Below are positions 18,091 to 26,073 of a stretch of 64,000 bases of DNA, piece after piece; position 1 is the first letter of the stretch; the number at the start of each line of letters is the position of its first letter. The translations under genes were made by a program, and so were the position numbers. Source of the stretch: Rhodobacter sp. (lineage in GTDB: Bacteria > Pseudomonadota > Alphaproteobacteria > Rhodobacterales > Rhodobacteraceae); contig JAIXRW010000029.1 in assembly GCA_027484985.1 (NCBI GenBank), positions 1 to 64,000 on the forward strand, read 5' to 3'. The notes below the pieces were generated by a model, which saw only the letters and a program-made list of their open reading frames with translations, ran no database searches and was not told where the DNA came from.

Positions 18091-19194
18091 TTACTGCGCG
18101 ATCAGCGTGGTATCGGCCGGATTCCACGCGACATAGCCCGCCGCCCCCGCCTGAAGCGTGTCACGATACTTGTCGGCATGCCCCTCGAGCGAGACAGCCT
18201 CGCCACTGGGCAGTGTCATTCCGATTTGCAGGATATGCCCGACGAGTTGCAAGCGGTTGATCTGGCAGGGAACCACATTGCCGCCATGCCGTGCCCGCAC
18301 CTCGGCCTCGGACATTGTGCCGGGCAGGACATGCATCGCCTCGGCCGGCAGGACGATCGAGGCTGCCGCCCCCGTGGTGATGGCGCTGGCGGGCGGTTCG
18401 GCCAGCAAGGCGCCAAAGGGCGTGTCAAGGCTGACGGTCCCGCCATCAATATTGCGGACCTTGCCTGAAATCAGCGTGTTGGCCCCGATGAAACGGGCCA
18501 CGAAAATGCTTTGCGGGCGGGTATAAAGCTCGCGCGGGGGGCTGATCTGTTCGATGCGGCCCGCGTTCATCACCACGATCCGATCCGACAGCGCCAAGGC
18601 TTCGGATTGCGCATGGGTCACAAAGACAAAGGTGATGCCAAGGTCGCGTTGCAGCAGCTTCAATTCGTTCTGGATCGATTTGCGCAGGTTGGCGTCAAGC
18701 GCACCCAAGGGCTCGTCCAGCAGCAGGATGTCGGGTTCCACCACCAAGGACCGCGCCAGCGCGATGCGTTGGCGCTGCCCGCCCGAAAGCCGCGTGGGGC
18801 GCACATCCGCCACTTCGGTCAGGCCAAGCTTGTCTAGGATGCGGTCCACCTTGCGGTTCGCCTCGGGCAAGGGCAGGCCCTTTACCTCAAGGCCGAACAT
18901 CACATTCTGGCGCACCGTCATATGTGGAAACAGCGCGTAGTTCTGGAAGATCATCGAGGTGGGGCGCTTTTCGGGTTGCAGGTCATTGACCCGCTTGCCG
19001 CGGATCATCAGATCGCCCGAAGTGATCGATTCGAACCCCGCAATCATGCGCAGCGTCGTGGTCTTGCCGCAGCCCGACGGGCCCAGAAAGGCGATGAATT
19101 CGCCCTTGTCCACGTCAAGGTTGAAATCGATCACGGCAGGTGTGCCGTTGTCGTAAACCTTGCCGATATGCGAAAGCTGCAGGTCGTAGGCCAC
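18091..19194 (-). CDS. ABC importer ATPase, PotA-like (canonical copy)
   Basis: ATPase of a spermidine/putrescine-type importer, 367 residues from the GTG at 19194. Walker A GPSGCGKTTT, signature [12 protein letters not shown], Walker B ILLLDEPLGALD and an H-loop VTHAQSEA with the switch histidine are present. A TOBE-like regulatory domain follows from about residue 270. The longer frame to 19257 (TTG) would translate through the hairpin at 19224-19246 and lacks a ribosome site, so I prefer the GTG with GGGGAC upstream. This is the second ATPase gene of the operon; the first (23749-24828) has a changed H-loop. Confidence 0.9.
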   Translation of the reverse strand: MAYDLQLSHIGKVYDNGTPAVIDFNLDVDKGEFIAFLGPSGCGKTTTLRMIAGFESITSGDLMIRGKRVNDLQPEKRPTSMIFQNYALFPHMTVRQNVMFGLEVKGLPLPEANRKVDRILDKLGLTEVADVRPTRLSGGQRQRIALARSLVVEPDILLLDEPLGALDANLRKSIQNELKLLQRDLGITFVFVTHAQSEALALSDRIVVMNAGRIEQISPPRELYTRPQSIFVARFIGANTLISGKVRNIDGGTVSLDTPFGALLAEPPASAITTGAAASIVLPAEAMHVLPGTMSEAEVRARHGGNVVPCQINRLQLVGHILQIGMTLPSGEAVSLEGHADKYRDTLQAGAAGYVAWNPADTTLIAQ

Positions 19195-19223
19195 TTGAAA
19201 GTCCCCGGTTGTCGGTTGGGTGC

Positions 19224-19246
19224 GGCCGGAGCGGGACGCTCCGGCC
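19224..19246 (-). repeat. hairpin between binding-protein and ATPase genes
   Basis: GGCCGGAGCG (19224-19233) pairs perfectly with CGCTCCGGCC (19237-19246) around 3 bases, 18 bases after the binding-protein stop. No T-run follows. Such hairpins after binding-protein genes often stabilise the upstream message so that the binding protein outnumbers membrane parts. Confidence 0.65.
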
Positions 19247-19264
19247 ACGGGTTTCAAATGTCGA

Positions 19265-20485
19265 TCAAGCCGACAGGAATTCGTCCCACTTCGAGATCAG
19301 CAGGTCGTATTCATCCGGCCACTGGTGCCAGTAGGCGACATTCGCTGCACGGGTGGCCAAAGAGCCGCCGTCGCGCAGATCGCCTTCCTTGATGCCGCGT
19401 TCTTCCGCGCCGACCCACGGTGCGCCCTCGTACCAGAAGGCGTACTTTTCGGGGGCCATGACGCCCTTGACCTTGTCGTTGGGCGAATAGTAGCCCTGTT
19501 CCGACACGGCCACCGCCGGACCACCCGACAGCCAGTAATCGGCATAGGCGGTGACAGCATCAAGGTTGGGCGAGGATTTCAGCGCCGAAACGCCGATGGC
19601 CCAGCCGCGATAGCCCGTCTTCATGGTGGCGTAAGAGCACTGGACGCCCTGTGCCTTGACGGCCATGACGGCAGGCTGCCACGCATCGGCAAGGATCATC
19701 TCGCCCGAGGCAAGCAGGTTGACGAGTTCACCGAAATCACCCCACAGGGCGCGGAACTGGCCTTCCTTCTTCTTCGAGATCAGGAACTTTGCCGCTTCTT
19801 CGATGGCCGCCGCATCCGGGTTGCCGGGGTTCTTCACCTCGAGCAGGCCCAGTTCGTTCATGGCCATGACGGCCTGACCAAAGGCGATCAGCGGGTCAAC
19901 GTTCAGGCCGGTCTTGCCCTTGAACTTGGGATCGAACAGCGAGGACCACATCGACGCTTCTTCCGCCGAGACGAGGTCGGGGCGGTAGCCGATCGAGTCA
20001 AAGTTATAGACGGTCGGCACCATGTTCAGCGCCGTCATCGACTCGTCGGTATAGATCTGGCCGACGATCTGGGCCTTGGCGTCCCATTTCGGGTCGGCCT
20101 TGAGGAAGCTTTCCCCGATCCCCGTCCAGTTGGTCAGCGCCGAGGTGGCGATGGGCGACACAAGATCGGTCTGCACGATCGACGGCAGACGCTCGCCAAT
20201 GGTTTCCCAGCAGTCATACGCGGTCGAGCCCGACAAAAGTTCGGTCTGGGTGTTGGGGAAGATATCGGCCTTGCCCGACACGGCCTTGACGCCCGAGGCC
20301 GCCTTGAAGTCTGCCAGAATACGGTCCTGCACCGTCACCGAAAGACCGACGGTCCGCAGTTCCTGCGAGGCGAGGTCGGCGGCAAAGGCCTGTTGCGCGC
20401 CAAAGGGAATACCCCCGGCGGCAAGTGCTGCAACACCCGCAGAACCCTGCAAGAACTTGCGGCGCGATAGCGACATATCTTTCAT
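19265..20485 (-). CDS. ABC importer substrate-binding protein, PotD/PotF-like, Tat-exported
   Basis: Periplasmic binding protein of 406 residues. The N-terminus has a twin-arginine signal (SRRKFLQG) with a hydrophobic stretch and cleavage near QAFA-AD. AGGAGG lies 8 bases before the ATG at 20485. The mature part is of the spermidine/putrescine-binding type (NMVPTVYNFDSIGY, DAWQPAVMAVKAQG, GYRGWAIGVSALK, YADYWLSGG). Export through Tat suggests folding before export. A clear paralogue without any signal peptide is encoded at 26070-27302. Confidence 0.92.
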   Translation of the reverse strand: MKDMSLSRRKFLQGSAGVAALAAGGIPFGAQQAFAADLASQELRTVGLSVTVQDRILADFKAASGVKAVSGKADIFPNTQTELLSGSTAYDCWETIGERLPSIVQTDLVSPIATSALTNWTGIGESFLKADPKWDAKAQIVGQIYTDESMTALNMVPTVYNFDSIGYRPDLVSAEEASMWSSLFDPKFKGKTGLNVDPLIAFGQAVMAMNELGLLEVKNPGNPDAAAIEEAAKFLISKKKEGQFRALWGDFGELVNLLASGEMILADAWQPAVMAVKAQGVQCSYATMKTGYRGWAIGVSALKSSPNLDAVTAYADYWLSGGPAVAVSEQGYYSPNDKVKGVMAPEKYAFWYEGAPWVGAEERGIKEGDLRDGGSLATRAANVAYWHQWPDEYDLLISKWDEFLSA

Positions 20486-20541
20486 ATGTAGTACCTCCTG
20501 TTACGTCTGTTGTGTCTTGTCTTCTTCTTTGTCCCGCCGGA

Positions 20542-21297
20542 TCAGTAGCGCCCGACGAGCAATCCTCCGTCCACGACCACGACCTGTCCGGTCATGTATC
20601 GGGCGCCGTTGGATGCCAGGAAAAGGATCACATCCGCGATTTCATCCGGCTCGCCAATGCGACCCATCGGGATGAATTCGCCCGCCTTTTCAGCCCCTTC
20701 GGGCCCCAGCGAATGTTCCTTCGATAACAGTTGCGCGGTGCGGATATAGCCCGGCGCCACGCCATTCACGCGGATACCGTCGCGCGCCAGTTCCACCGCA
20801 AGGCCGCGCACCAGCCCCACCACGCCGGCCTTGGCGGCCGAGTAATGCACATGTTCGTCCCAGCCGTAAGCCACGCCCATGATTGACGACAGCGCGACGA
20901 CGGCGCCCTTCTTGCGGGCCTTCATCCCGGCCAAGGCCGGACGGACCACGCGGAAAATGCCCTTCAGGTCGATGTCAAAGGTGTGGTCCCATTTGTCATC
21001 AGTCAGCGCGGGCAAGGGCACCTTGTGGGCGATGCCCGCATTGGCAACGATCACGTCGATCCCGCCCCGTGCGGCCTCGATCCTTGCGACCAGCGCATCT
21101 GCATCGGCGGTCGAACGCACGTCGAGCCGGTGAAATTCGGCACTTCCCCCCGCCGCCGCGATCTCGGCCACGCAGGACTGCCCTTCGGCATCCAGCACAT
21201 CGGTCACGACCACATGATAGCCCGCAGCGGCAAAGGCCTTGGCGGCGGCGCGGCCGATGCCGATGCCGGCACCCGTGATAAGGACGGTTTCGGTCAT
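20542..21297 (-). CDS. SDR-family oxidoreductase (first of pair)
   Basis: Short-chain dehydrogenase of 251 residues. The NAD(P) site TGAGIGIGRAA, the NAG motif (VANAGIAHK), a catalytic serine in ALSSIMG and the YSAAK tyrosine-lysine pair are all present, with the C-terminal GQVVVVDGG. The ATG at 21297 overlaps the stop of the neighbouring SDR gene (ATGA). Asp after the second strand (VVVTDVLDAE) suggests NAD preference. The substrate is unknown; two SDRs inside a transport/amidase operon point to oxidation of a hydroxyl or carbonyl group of the imported compound. Confidence 0.92.
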   Translation of the reverse strand: MTETVLITGAGIGIGRAAAKAFAAAGYHVVVTDVLDAEGQSCVAEIAAAGGSAEFHRLDVRSTADADALVARIEAARGGIDVIVANAGIAHKVPLPALTDDKWDHTFDIDLKGIFRVVRPALAGMKARKKGAVVALSSIMGVAYGWDEHVHYSAAKAGVVGLVRGLAVELARDGIRVNGVAPGYIRTAQLLSKEHSLGPEGAEKAGEFIPMGRIGEPDEIADVILFLASNGARYMTGQVVVVDGGLLVGRY

Positions 21298-22028
21298 AGC
21301 ATCACATCTCCGGAATTCGGCCCCAGCGTCTGGCCGACGAACAGCGCAGCCGCGGGCGAGCAAAGAAAGGATACGGCTTCGGCCACTTCGTCGGGTTCCC
21401 CGAACCGGCCCAACGGCAGTTCGGCGGCCTTGGCGCGCTGCCAGTCTTGCGACAGGCTTCGCACAAGCGGTGTGTTGATCGGTCCGGGGGCGACCGCATT
21501 CACGCGGATGCCCTGCGCCGACACCTCGCGCGCCAAGGCCTTGGTCATGCCGATGATCCCTGCCTTGGCGGCGGAATAGTGCACCAGTTCAAGCCCGCCG
21601 ATCTGGCCAAGCTGCGAGGCGATGTTGACGATCACCCCCGATTTGCGCGCCAGCATCCCGCCGATCACCGCGCGGCTGCACAGGAACGTGCCGCGCAGAT
21701 GCACCGCGACCATTCGGTCGAAATCCTCGACCGTCAGGTCCTGGAAGCGCGCCTGATGCACATGGCCCGCGCAGTTCACCAGATGCGTCACCGCGCCAAA
21801 GGCAGCCTCGGTTTCCGCGACCATCGCGGCCACGTCATCCGCATCCGATACGTCGCCGCCTAGGCTGCGCGCCTGCGCCCCGATTTCCGCCGCAACGGCA
21901 CTTGCCGCCGCAGCGCGAAAATCATTGACCATTACCTTGTAGCCATCGGCGGCCAGCCGCAGCGCAATGGCCCGACCGATGCCCGACCCTGAACCCGTGA
22001 CAATCGCTGTTCCGGCGGTCCGGGTCAT
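21294..22028 (-). CDS. SDR-family oxidoreductase (second of pair)
   Basis: Short-chain dehydrogenase of 244 residues with TGSGSGIGRA, VNCAGHVHQ in place of NNAG, a serine in NIASQLGQ and the YSAAK active-site pair. It starts in an ATGA overlap with the permease gene upstream and ends in the same kind of overlap with the next SDR, so expression is tightly coupled to the transporter. Its sequence differs clearly from the neighbouring SDR, so the two are not a recent duplication. Confidence 0.92.
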   Translation of the reverse strand: MTRTAGTAIVTGSGSGIGRAIALRLAADGYKVMVNDFRAAAASAVAAEIGAQARSLGGDVSDADDVAAMVAETEAAFGAVTHLVNCAGHVHQARFQDLTVEDFDRMVAVHLRGTFLCSRAVIGGMLARKSGVIVNIASQLGQIGGLELVHYSAAKAGIIGMTKALAREVSAQGIRVNAVAPGPINTPLVRSLSQDWQRAKAAELPLGRFGEPDEVAEAVSFLCSPAAALFVGQTLGPNSGDVML

Positions 22029-22876
22029 GCAATGTCCTCCTGCATGGCCATTTTCTTGGCACGCCGGACCGACAGCGCCATGAGGATGCCGTAAACCGAC
22101 AACAGCGCAAAGGAAAACAGGGTGGTCAGCACGCCGAAGGCAAAGATGTTGGGATGGATCTCGACCGAGAAGGTGCCGTAGATCGCCAAGGGCAATGTCT
22201 GGTCACGCCCCGAAGCAAACAGCGTGCGCGGAAATTCGTCCAGCGATAGCGTGAAAGCAAACAGCATGGCCGACAGCACGCCCGGAAAGATCAGCGGAAA
22301 GGTCACCTTGCGAAAGGTGGTCCACGGATCAACGCCCAAAGACCACGCCGCTTCCTCGACCGAACTGTCAAAGCGGTTCAGGATCGCCAGCATGACAAGA
22401 AAGGCGAAGGGGAAGGTATAGGCGACATGGGTGGCAAAGGCGGTGGTGTACCAGTGCCGTTCGATCCCGATGATGTTGTTGGCCAGAAGCGATGTGCCCA
22501 GACCGGTCAGCACGCCCGGCACCATCATGCCCAGCACGATCAGGTAAAACACAAAGGTCGAACCCTTGAAACTGCGCCGGAAGGCCTGCGCCGACATCAC
22601 GCCCAGCACGGTGGAAACCACCATTGTCATCAGCGCCAGCACAAGCGACCGGATCAGCGCCTCGCCAAAGGGCAAGGGCGCGATGCGCGACGGCGGGGTC
22701 AGGCCGAAGACCTGACGGTACCAATAGGTTGACCATTCGACGATCGGGAATTGCGGCCCGCCATCCGGCCCCTGCTGGAACGAGATGATCGTCAGCACCA
22801 CGAAAGGACCGTACAGGAACAGCACGAACAGCGCGACGTAAACGCCAAGCGCGGGTTTGATGAAACGCGATTCCAT
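22025..22876 (-). CDS. ABC importer permease, PotC-like
   Basis: Inner-membrane permease of 283 residues with about six membrane segments and the coupling motif EEAAWSLGVDPWTTFRKVTFPLI (EAA loop) near residue 180. N-terminal FLYGPFVVLTIISFQ is typical of PotC-type subunits. It starts 3 bases after the preceding permease stop. It would pair with that PotB-like subunit to form the channel for the Tat-exported binding protein. Confidence 0.92.
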   Translation of the reverse strand: MESRFIKPALGVYVALFVLFLYGPFVVLTIISFQQGPDGGPQFPIVEWSTYWYRQVFGLTPPSRIAPLPFGEALIRSLVLALMTMVVSTVLGVMSAQAFRRSFKGSTFVFYLIVLGMMVPGVLTGLGTSLLANNIIGIERHWYTTAFATHVAYTFPFAFLVMLAILNRFDSSVEEAAWSLGVDPWTTFRKVTFPLIFPGVLSAMLFAFTLSLDEFPRTLFASGRDQTLPLAIYGTFSVEIHPNIFAFGVLTTLFSFALLSVYGILMALSVRRAKKMAMQEDIA

Positions 22877-22879
22877 GGA

Positions 22880-23752
22880 TCAGAGCTCCCGCTTGAGATC
22901 GACGATGCGCAGAAGCCCCGCGATCACGACCCCCATCACGATGGTCAGCACCACCCCCACGACCGAAGCCATGGCCCATTTCAGCGAGCCGACCTGCGTG
23001 ACGATGATGTTGCCCAACAGGTTGACCTTGCGCCCCGACAGCGCGCCCGAGGTGGCAAACTCGCCCAGGACCATGACCGACACGAAGATCGCCCCGACCA
23101 CGACCCCTGGCAGCGACAGCGGGAAAATGATCTTCCAGAAGATGCGCCCGAACCCCGCCCCCAGATCTCGCGCCGCTTCGATGATGTTGCGGTCAATGCG
23201 CGACAGCATAAAGGCGATGGGGCCGACCATGAACACGCAGTAAATCTGCGTCATGCCGATGATGACCGACAGTTCGGTGAACAACAGCACCTCGATCGGT
23301 TGCTGGATGATGCCCAGCTTCAACAGCACGATGTTGATCGCGCCTTCCTTGCCCAGCATCGGGCGCCATGCCAGCACGCGGATCAGGAATGATGTCCAGA
23401 ACGGGATGACACAGACCACCAGAAGCACGGTCGAAAGCGTTTTCGACTTGACGAACAGCCCCACGAAAAGCGCCGTCGGATAGCCCACGATAAAGGTCGT
23501 TGCCAGCACGATCAGCCAGATGCGGATCGTGGTCCAAAGCGAACCGGTATAGGTATCGGACGAGAAGAACTGCTTCCAGCTGGCCAGCGTCGGATCGGAC
23601 GAGATGTTGAAGGTCGTCTGCGTCCAGAACGAGACATAGACGATCATCGCGATGGGCACGACAAGGAACAGCGACATCCATACGATGCCGGGAACCAGCA
23701 GCCAGCGCGTCACTTTCGACTGGCGATCCTGAATGGTGACGGTGCTGCTCAT
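22880..23752 (-). CDS. ABC importer permease, PotB-like
   Basis: Inner-membrane permease of 290 residues with about six membrane segments and the EAA loop EAARDLGAGFGRIFWKIIFPL near residue 200. N-terminal RWLLVPGIVWMSLFLVVPIAMI is typical of PotB-type subunits. The ATG overlaps the stop of the first ATPase gene (ATGA), and the PotC-like gene follows 3 bases after its stop. Confidence 0.92.
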   Translation of the reverse strand: MSSTVTIQDRQSKVTRWLLVPGIVWMSLFLVVPIAMIVYVSFWTQTTFNISSDPTLASWKQFFSSDTYTGSLWTTIRIWLIVLATTFIVGYPTALFVGLFVKSKTLSTVLLVVCVIPFWTSFLIRVLAWRPMLGKEGAINIVLLKLGIIQQPIEVLLFTELSVIIGMTQIYCVFMVGPIAFMLSRIDRNIIEAARDLGAGFGRIFWKIIFPLSLPGVVVGAIFVSVMVLGEFATSGALSGRKVNLLGNIIVTQVGSLKWAMASVVGVVLTIVMGVVIAGLLRIVDLKREL

Positions 23753-24828
23753 ATCGCTGCCTCGCGGCCGAAGACGATGGCCTGTTCCGGGTTCCAGGTC
23801 AGCAGGTAGTCCTGCCTTGGTTCATAGGTTTCGGGGGCGCCAAGGCTCAGATGGTGTTCCATCTCGATCAGATGGCCCTGCCCTGCATCGAAAAAGCTCA
23901 TGATCGACGATCCGAGATATTCCGAAGCGATGTATGTGGCCTTCAGCGCCGGGCCGTCGGCAGGCTTTGCCGACAGGGGAAGAACCTTCACGCGGTCATA
24001 GCGAACGGCATAACAATCGCGGTCGGCGCGGGTGGCCGCGGGGGCACGGATCGTGCCGAAACTTGCCGAAAAACTGCCGTTCGACAGCGTCCCCTCGAAC
24101 AGATTGAATCGGTTCAGGAAATGCGCGACATCGGGCGAAGCGGGGCGGTCATAGATTTCGCCCGGCGTACCGGTCTGGATGATGGTGCCACGGTCCAGCA
24201 CGACAACGCGGTCGCCCATCGCCAAGGCCTCGGTCTCGCTGCCGGTTACGTGCAGGAAGGTCACGCCCAGCCGTTCGCGGATCGCCCGCAACTCGTTTCG
24301 CATCCGCGACCGCAGGTTTGCATCCAAAGCGCCAAGCGGTTCGTCCAGCAAGACAAGCCGCGGCTTCATCGCCAGCGTGCGCGCCAAGGCCACGCGCTGG
24401 CGCTGGCCACCGGAGATCTGGTCAACGCCGCGCCCTTCCATGCCCGAAAGGCCGACAAGTTCGATCATCTCGGCCGCGCGGCCTTCAGCCTCGGGGGTCG
24501 GCACGCGGGTTTTGCCGTTGGTCAGGCCAAAGGCAACGTTCTGCATAACCGTCAGATGCGGAAACAGCGCGAAGTTCTGGAAAACAAAGCCGATTCCGCG
24601 TTCATGCGCCTGAACGTTCGTGATATCGCGCCCGTCGAAAAAGATGCGCCCCGTCTCGGGCGCCTCGAACCCGGCAATGACCCGCAGCAGCGTTGTCTTG
24701 CCCGATCCGGACGGGCCAAGGAACGACAGGTATTCGTTCGCCCCGACTTCGAGCGACGCATCGTTAAGCGCGACCAAATCGCCGTAGCGCTTGGTCACGC
24801 CTTCCAGTCTGAAGACCGACGTGTCCAC
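23749..24828 (-). CDS. ABC importer ATPase, PotA-like, lacking the H-loop histidine
   Basis: First gene of the importer operon, 359 residues from the GTG at 24828, which has GAGG about 8 bases upstream; longer frames enter the promoter region. Walker A GPSGSGKTT, signature [12 protein letters not shown] and Walker B LVLLDEPLGALD are intact. The usual H-loop (VTHDQEEA) reads HVTGSETEA here, so the switch histidine is a glycine; the codon is GGC in the given sequence. A TOBE-like C-terminal domain follows. With a canonical ATPase encoded later in the operon, an asymmetric ATPase heterodimer is likely, though not proven. Confidence 0.9.
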   Translation of the reverse strand: MDTSVFRLEGVTKRYGDLVALNDASLEVGANEYLSFLGPSGSGKTTLLRVIAGFEAPETGRIFFDGRDITNVQAHERGIGFVFQNFALFPHLTVMQNVAFGLTNGKTRVPTPEAEGRAAEMIELVGLSGMEGRGVDQISGGQRQRVALARTLAMKPRLVLLDEPLGALDANLRSRMRNELRAIRERLGVTFLHVTGSETEALAMGDRVVVLDRGTIIQTGTPGEIYDRPASPDVAHFLNRFNLFEGTLSNGSFSASFGTIRAPAATRADRDCYAVRYDRVKVLPLSAKPADGPALKATYIASEYLGSSIMSFFDAGQGHLIEMEHHLSLGAPETYEPRQDYLLTWNPEQAIVFGREAAI

Positions 24829-24937
24829 TGTAACCTCGCCTGGAGTTCGATCCGCCCTCGTGGGGTGGATCATTTTTCTTGGTTCACACCGAGGTATGCA
24901 TCCGTGCACATAGCTAACGGTGAAAACTGTACTTCGT

Positions 24938-24966
24938 ATAACATAGGTGATTTTCACACCTGTCAA
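24938..24966 (-). promoter_or_regulatory. promoter of the PotABCD-like operon with operator in the spacer
   Basis: Minus strand TTGACA (24961-24966), 17 bases, then TGTTAT (24938-24943). The spacer holds the dyad GGTG-N7-CACC. Related GGTGTGAA or GGTGAAAA words recur nearby (24890-24900, 24919-24926). The whole gap 24829-25089 is AT-rich, unlike its surroundings. It contains no gene I can support, and it gives a leader of about 100 bases before the GTG at 24828. The GntR encoded next door is the obvious candidate regulator. Confidence 0.6.
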
Positions 24967-25089
24967 CTGGTTATTAAATTACGGAATTACGCTTTTTTGG
25001 GCAAGTTAATCAATAAACAGCCCAGTTTCCGCGCAGAAAGCGAAGCGCCTCATGCGGAATGTTATGAATATTGCGTACTGTATTCGTCT

Positions 25090-26073
25090 TTATTGCGGGC
25101 TCAGATAGGGCGCGAAAGAACCGGTTTCGTCGATCACCGCCACGATCTTCATCCGCGCCAGATAGCGCCGCGCGGTGATCGACAGGTGGTAGCGCAGATA
25201 TTCACACGCGGAATCAATGGGATGGTGCGTGATCAGATCAAGCAGGGTCTGGTATTGCTCGATCGTATCCTCGTCCCGCGGCAGGCCCAGCAGGATCAGC
25301 GCGCGGTCCACGGATGACAAAAGCAGGCGGTTTGACCGGATCATCTCGACCAAGGCTGCGTTTGGTGCCTGCGCAATACAAAGTTCAAGCAGCGCATCGC
25401 CAAGGTATTGGGGGGTGATCTCGGGATCGGTGCCGATCCGGCCCAGCAGGGCCTCGACTTCGGCATAACGGATATGCGGGCCGGCAAGCCGCAGGGCCGC
25501 GGGCTCCATGATCTCGCGCAGCTGGAACTTGTCACTGACGGTGCGCGCCGTCAGTGGCCCCGCAATCCAGTGCGAGCTAGGGCTTTTGCGCACCAGCCCG
25601 CGTTCCTGCAACCGCGCCAGCACATCGCGCACCACCGTGCGGCTGACACCCAAATGATCGGCCAGTTCGGTTTCGACGATTCGGAACTCGCCGAAAATCT
25701 GGCAAGAGGCCACCTCGTCCTCGACCTTGTCATAGACATGGCGCCATGTGCCGCGCGTTTGCAGCGCCTGATCGACGACCTGCGGAATATCCAGATCAAG
25801 CTCGCGGATGTCGCGCCGGATCGGAACGACCGCTTCGCCGCCCTTGCCCACCAGATAGCCGCGCCCGTCAAAACGGTGGATCAGCCCCTCGTCCAGCAAC
25901 TGGCGCAAGGCCGATTGCACCGGAACGCGGCTGGTCTGCATCACCGCCGCAATCGGCCCTTCCAACAGCACGAAACCCGGCGGCAGCACGCCCGACAGGA
26001 TGTTTTCGCGCAGCACGCGCCCGATCAGTTCATAGCGCGGCTCTTGTGCAAGGGGGTTAACCGACCGGATCAT
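25090..26073 (-). CDS. GntR-family regulator with two winged-helix domains and FCD-like domain
   Basis: Transcription factor of 327 residues starting in an ATGA overlap with the binding-protein paralogue gene. Residues about 10-75 are one GntR winged helix (IGRVLRENILSGVLPPG, VQSALRQLLDEGLI, GYLVG). Residues about 115-185 form a second one (FRIVETELADHLGVSRTVVR, DVLARLQERGLV). An all-helical FCD-like ligand domain follows (REIMEPAALRLAGP onward). Normal GntR/FadR proteins have one winged helix. It probably controls the adjacent importer operon, whose promoter lies just downstream, and perhaps its own operon. Confidence 0.85.
   Translation of the reverse strand: MIRSVNPLAQEPRYELIGRVLRENILSGVLPPGFVLLEGPIAAVMQTSRVPVQSALRQLLDEGLIHRFDGRGYLVGKGGEAVVPIRRDIRELDLDIPQVVDQALQTRGTWRHVYDKVEDEVASCQIFGEFRIVETELADHLGVSRTVVRDVLARLQERGLVRKSPSSHWIAGPLTARTVSDKFQLREIMEPAALRLAGPHIRYAEVEALLGRIGTDPEITPQYLGDALLELCIAQAPNAALVEMIRSNRLLLSSVDRALILLGLPRDEDTIEQYQTLLDLITHHPIDSACEYLRYHLSITARRYLARMKIVAVIDETGSFAPYLSPQ

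Noticed and set aside
24931-24945. loxP-like word ACTTCGTATA
   Set aside because: Only part of one arm matches and there is no inverted partner; explained better as promoter DNA.
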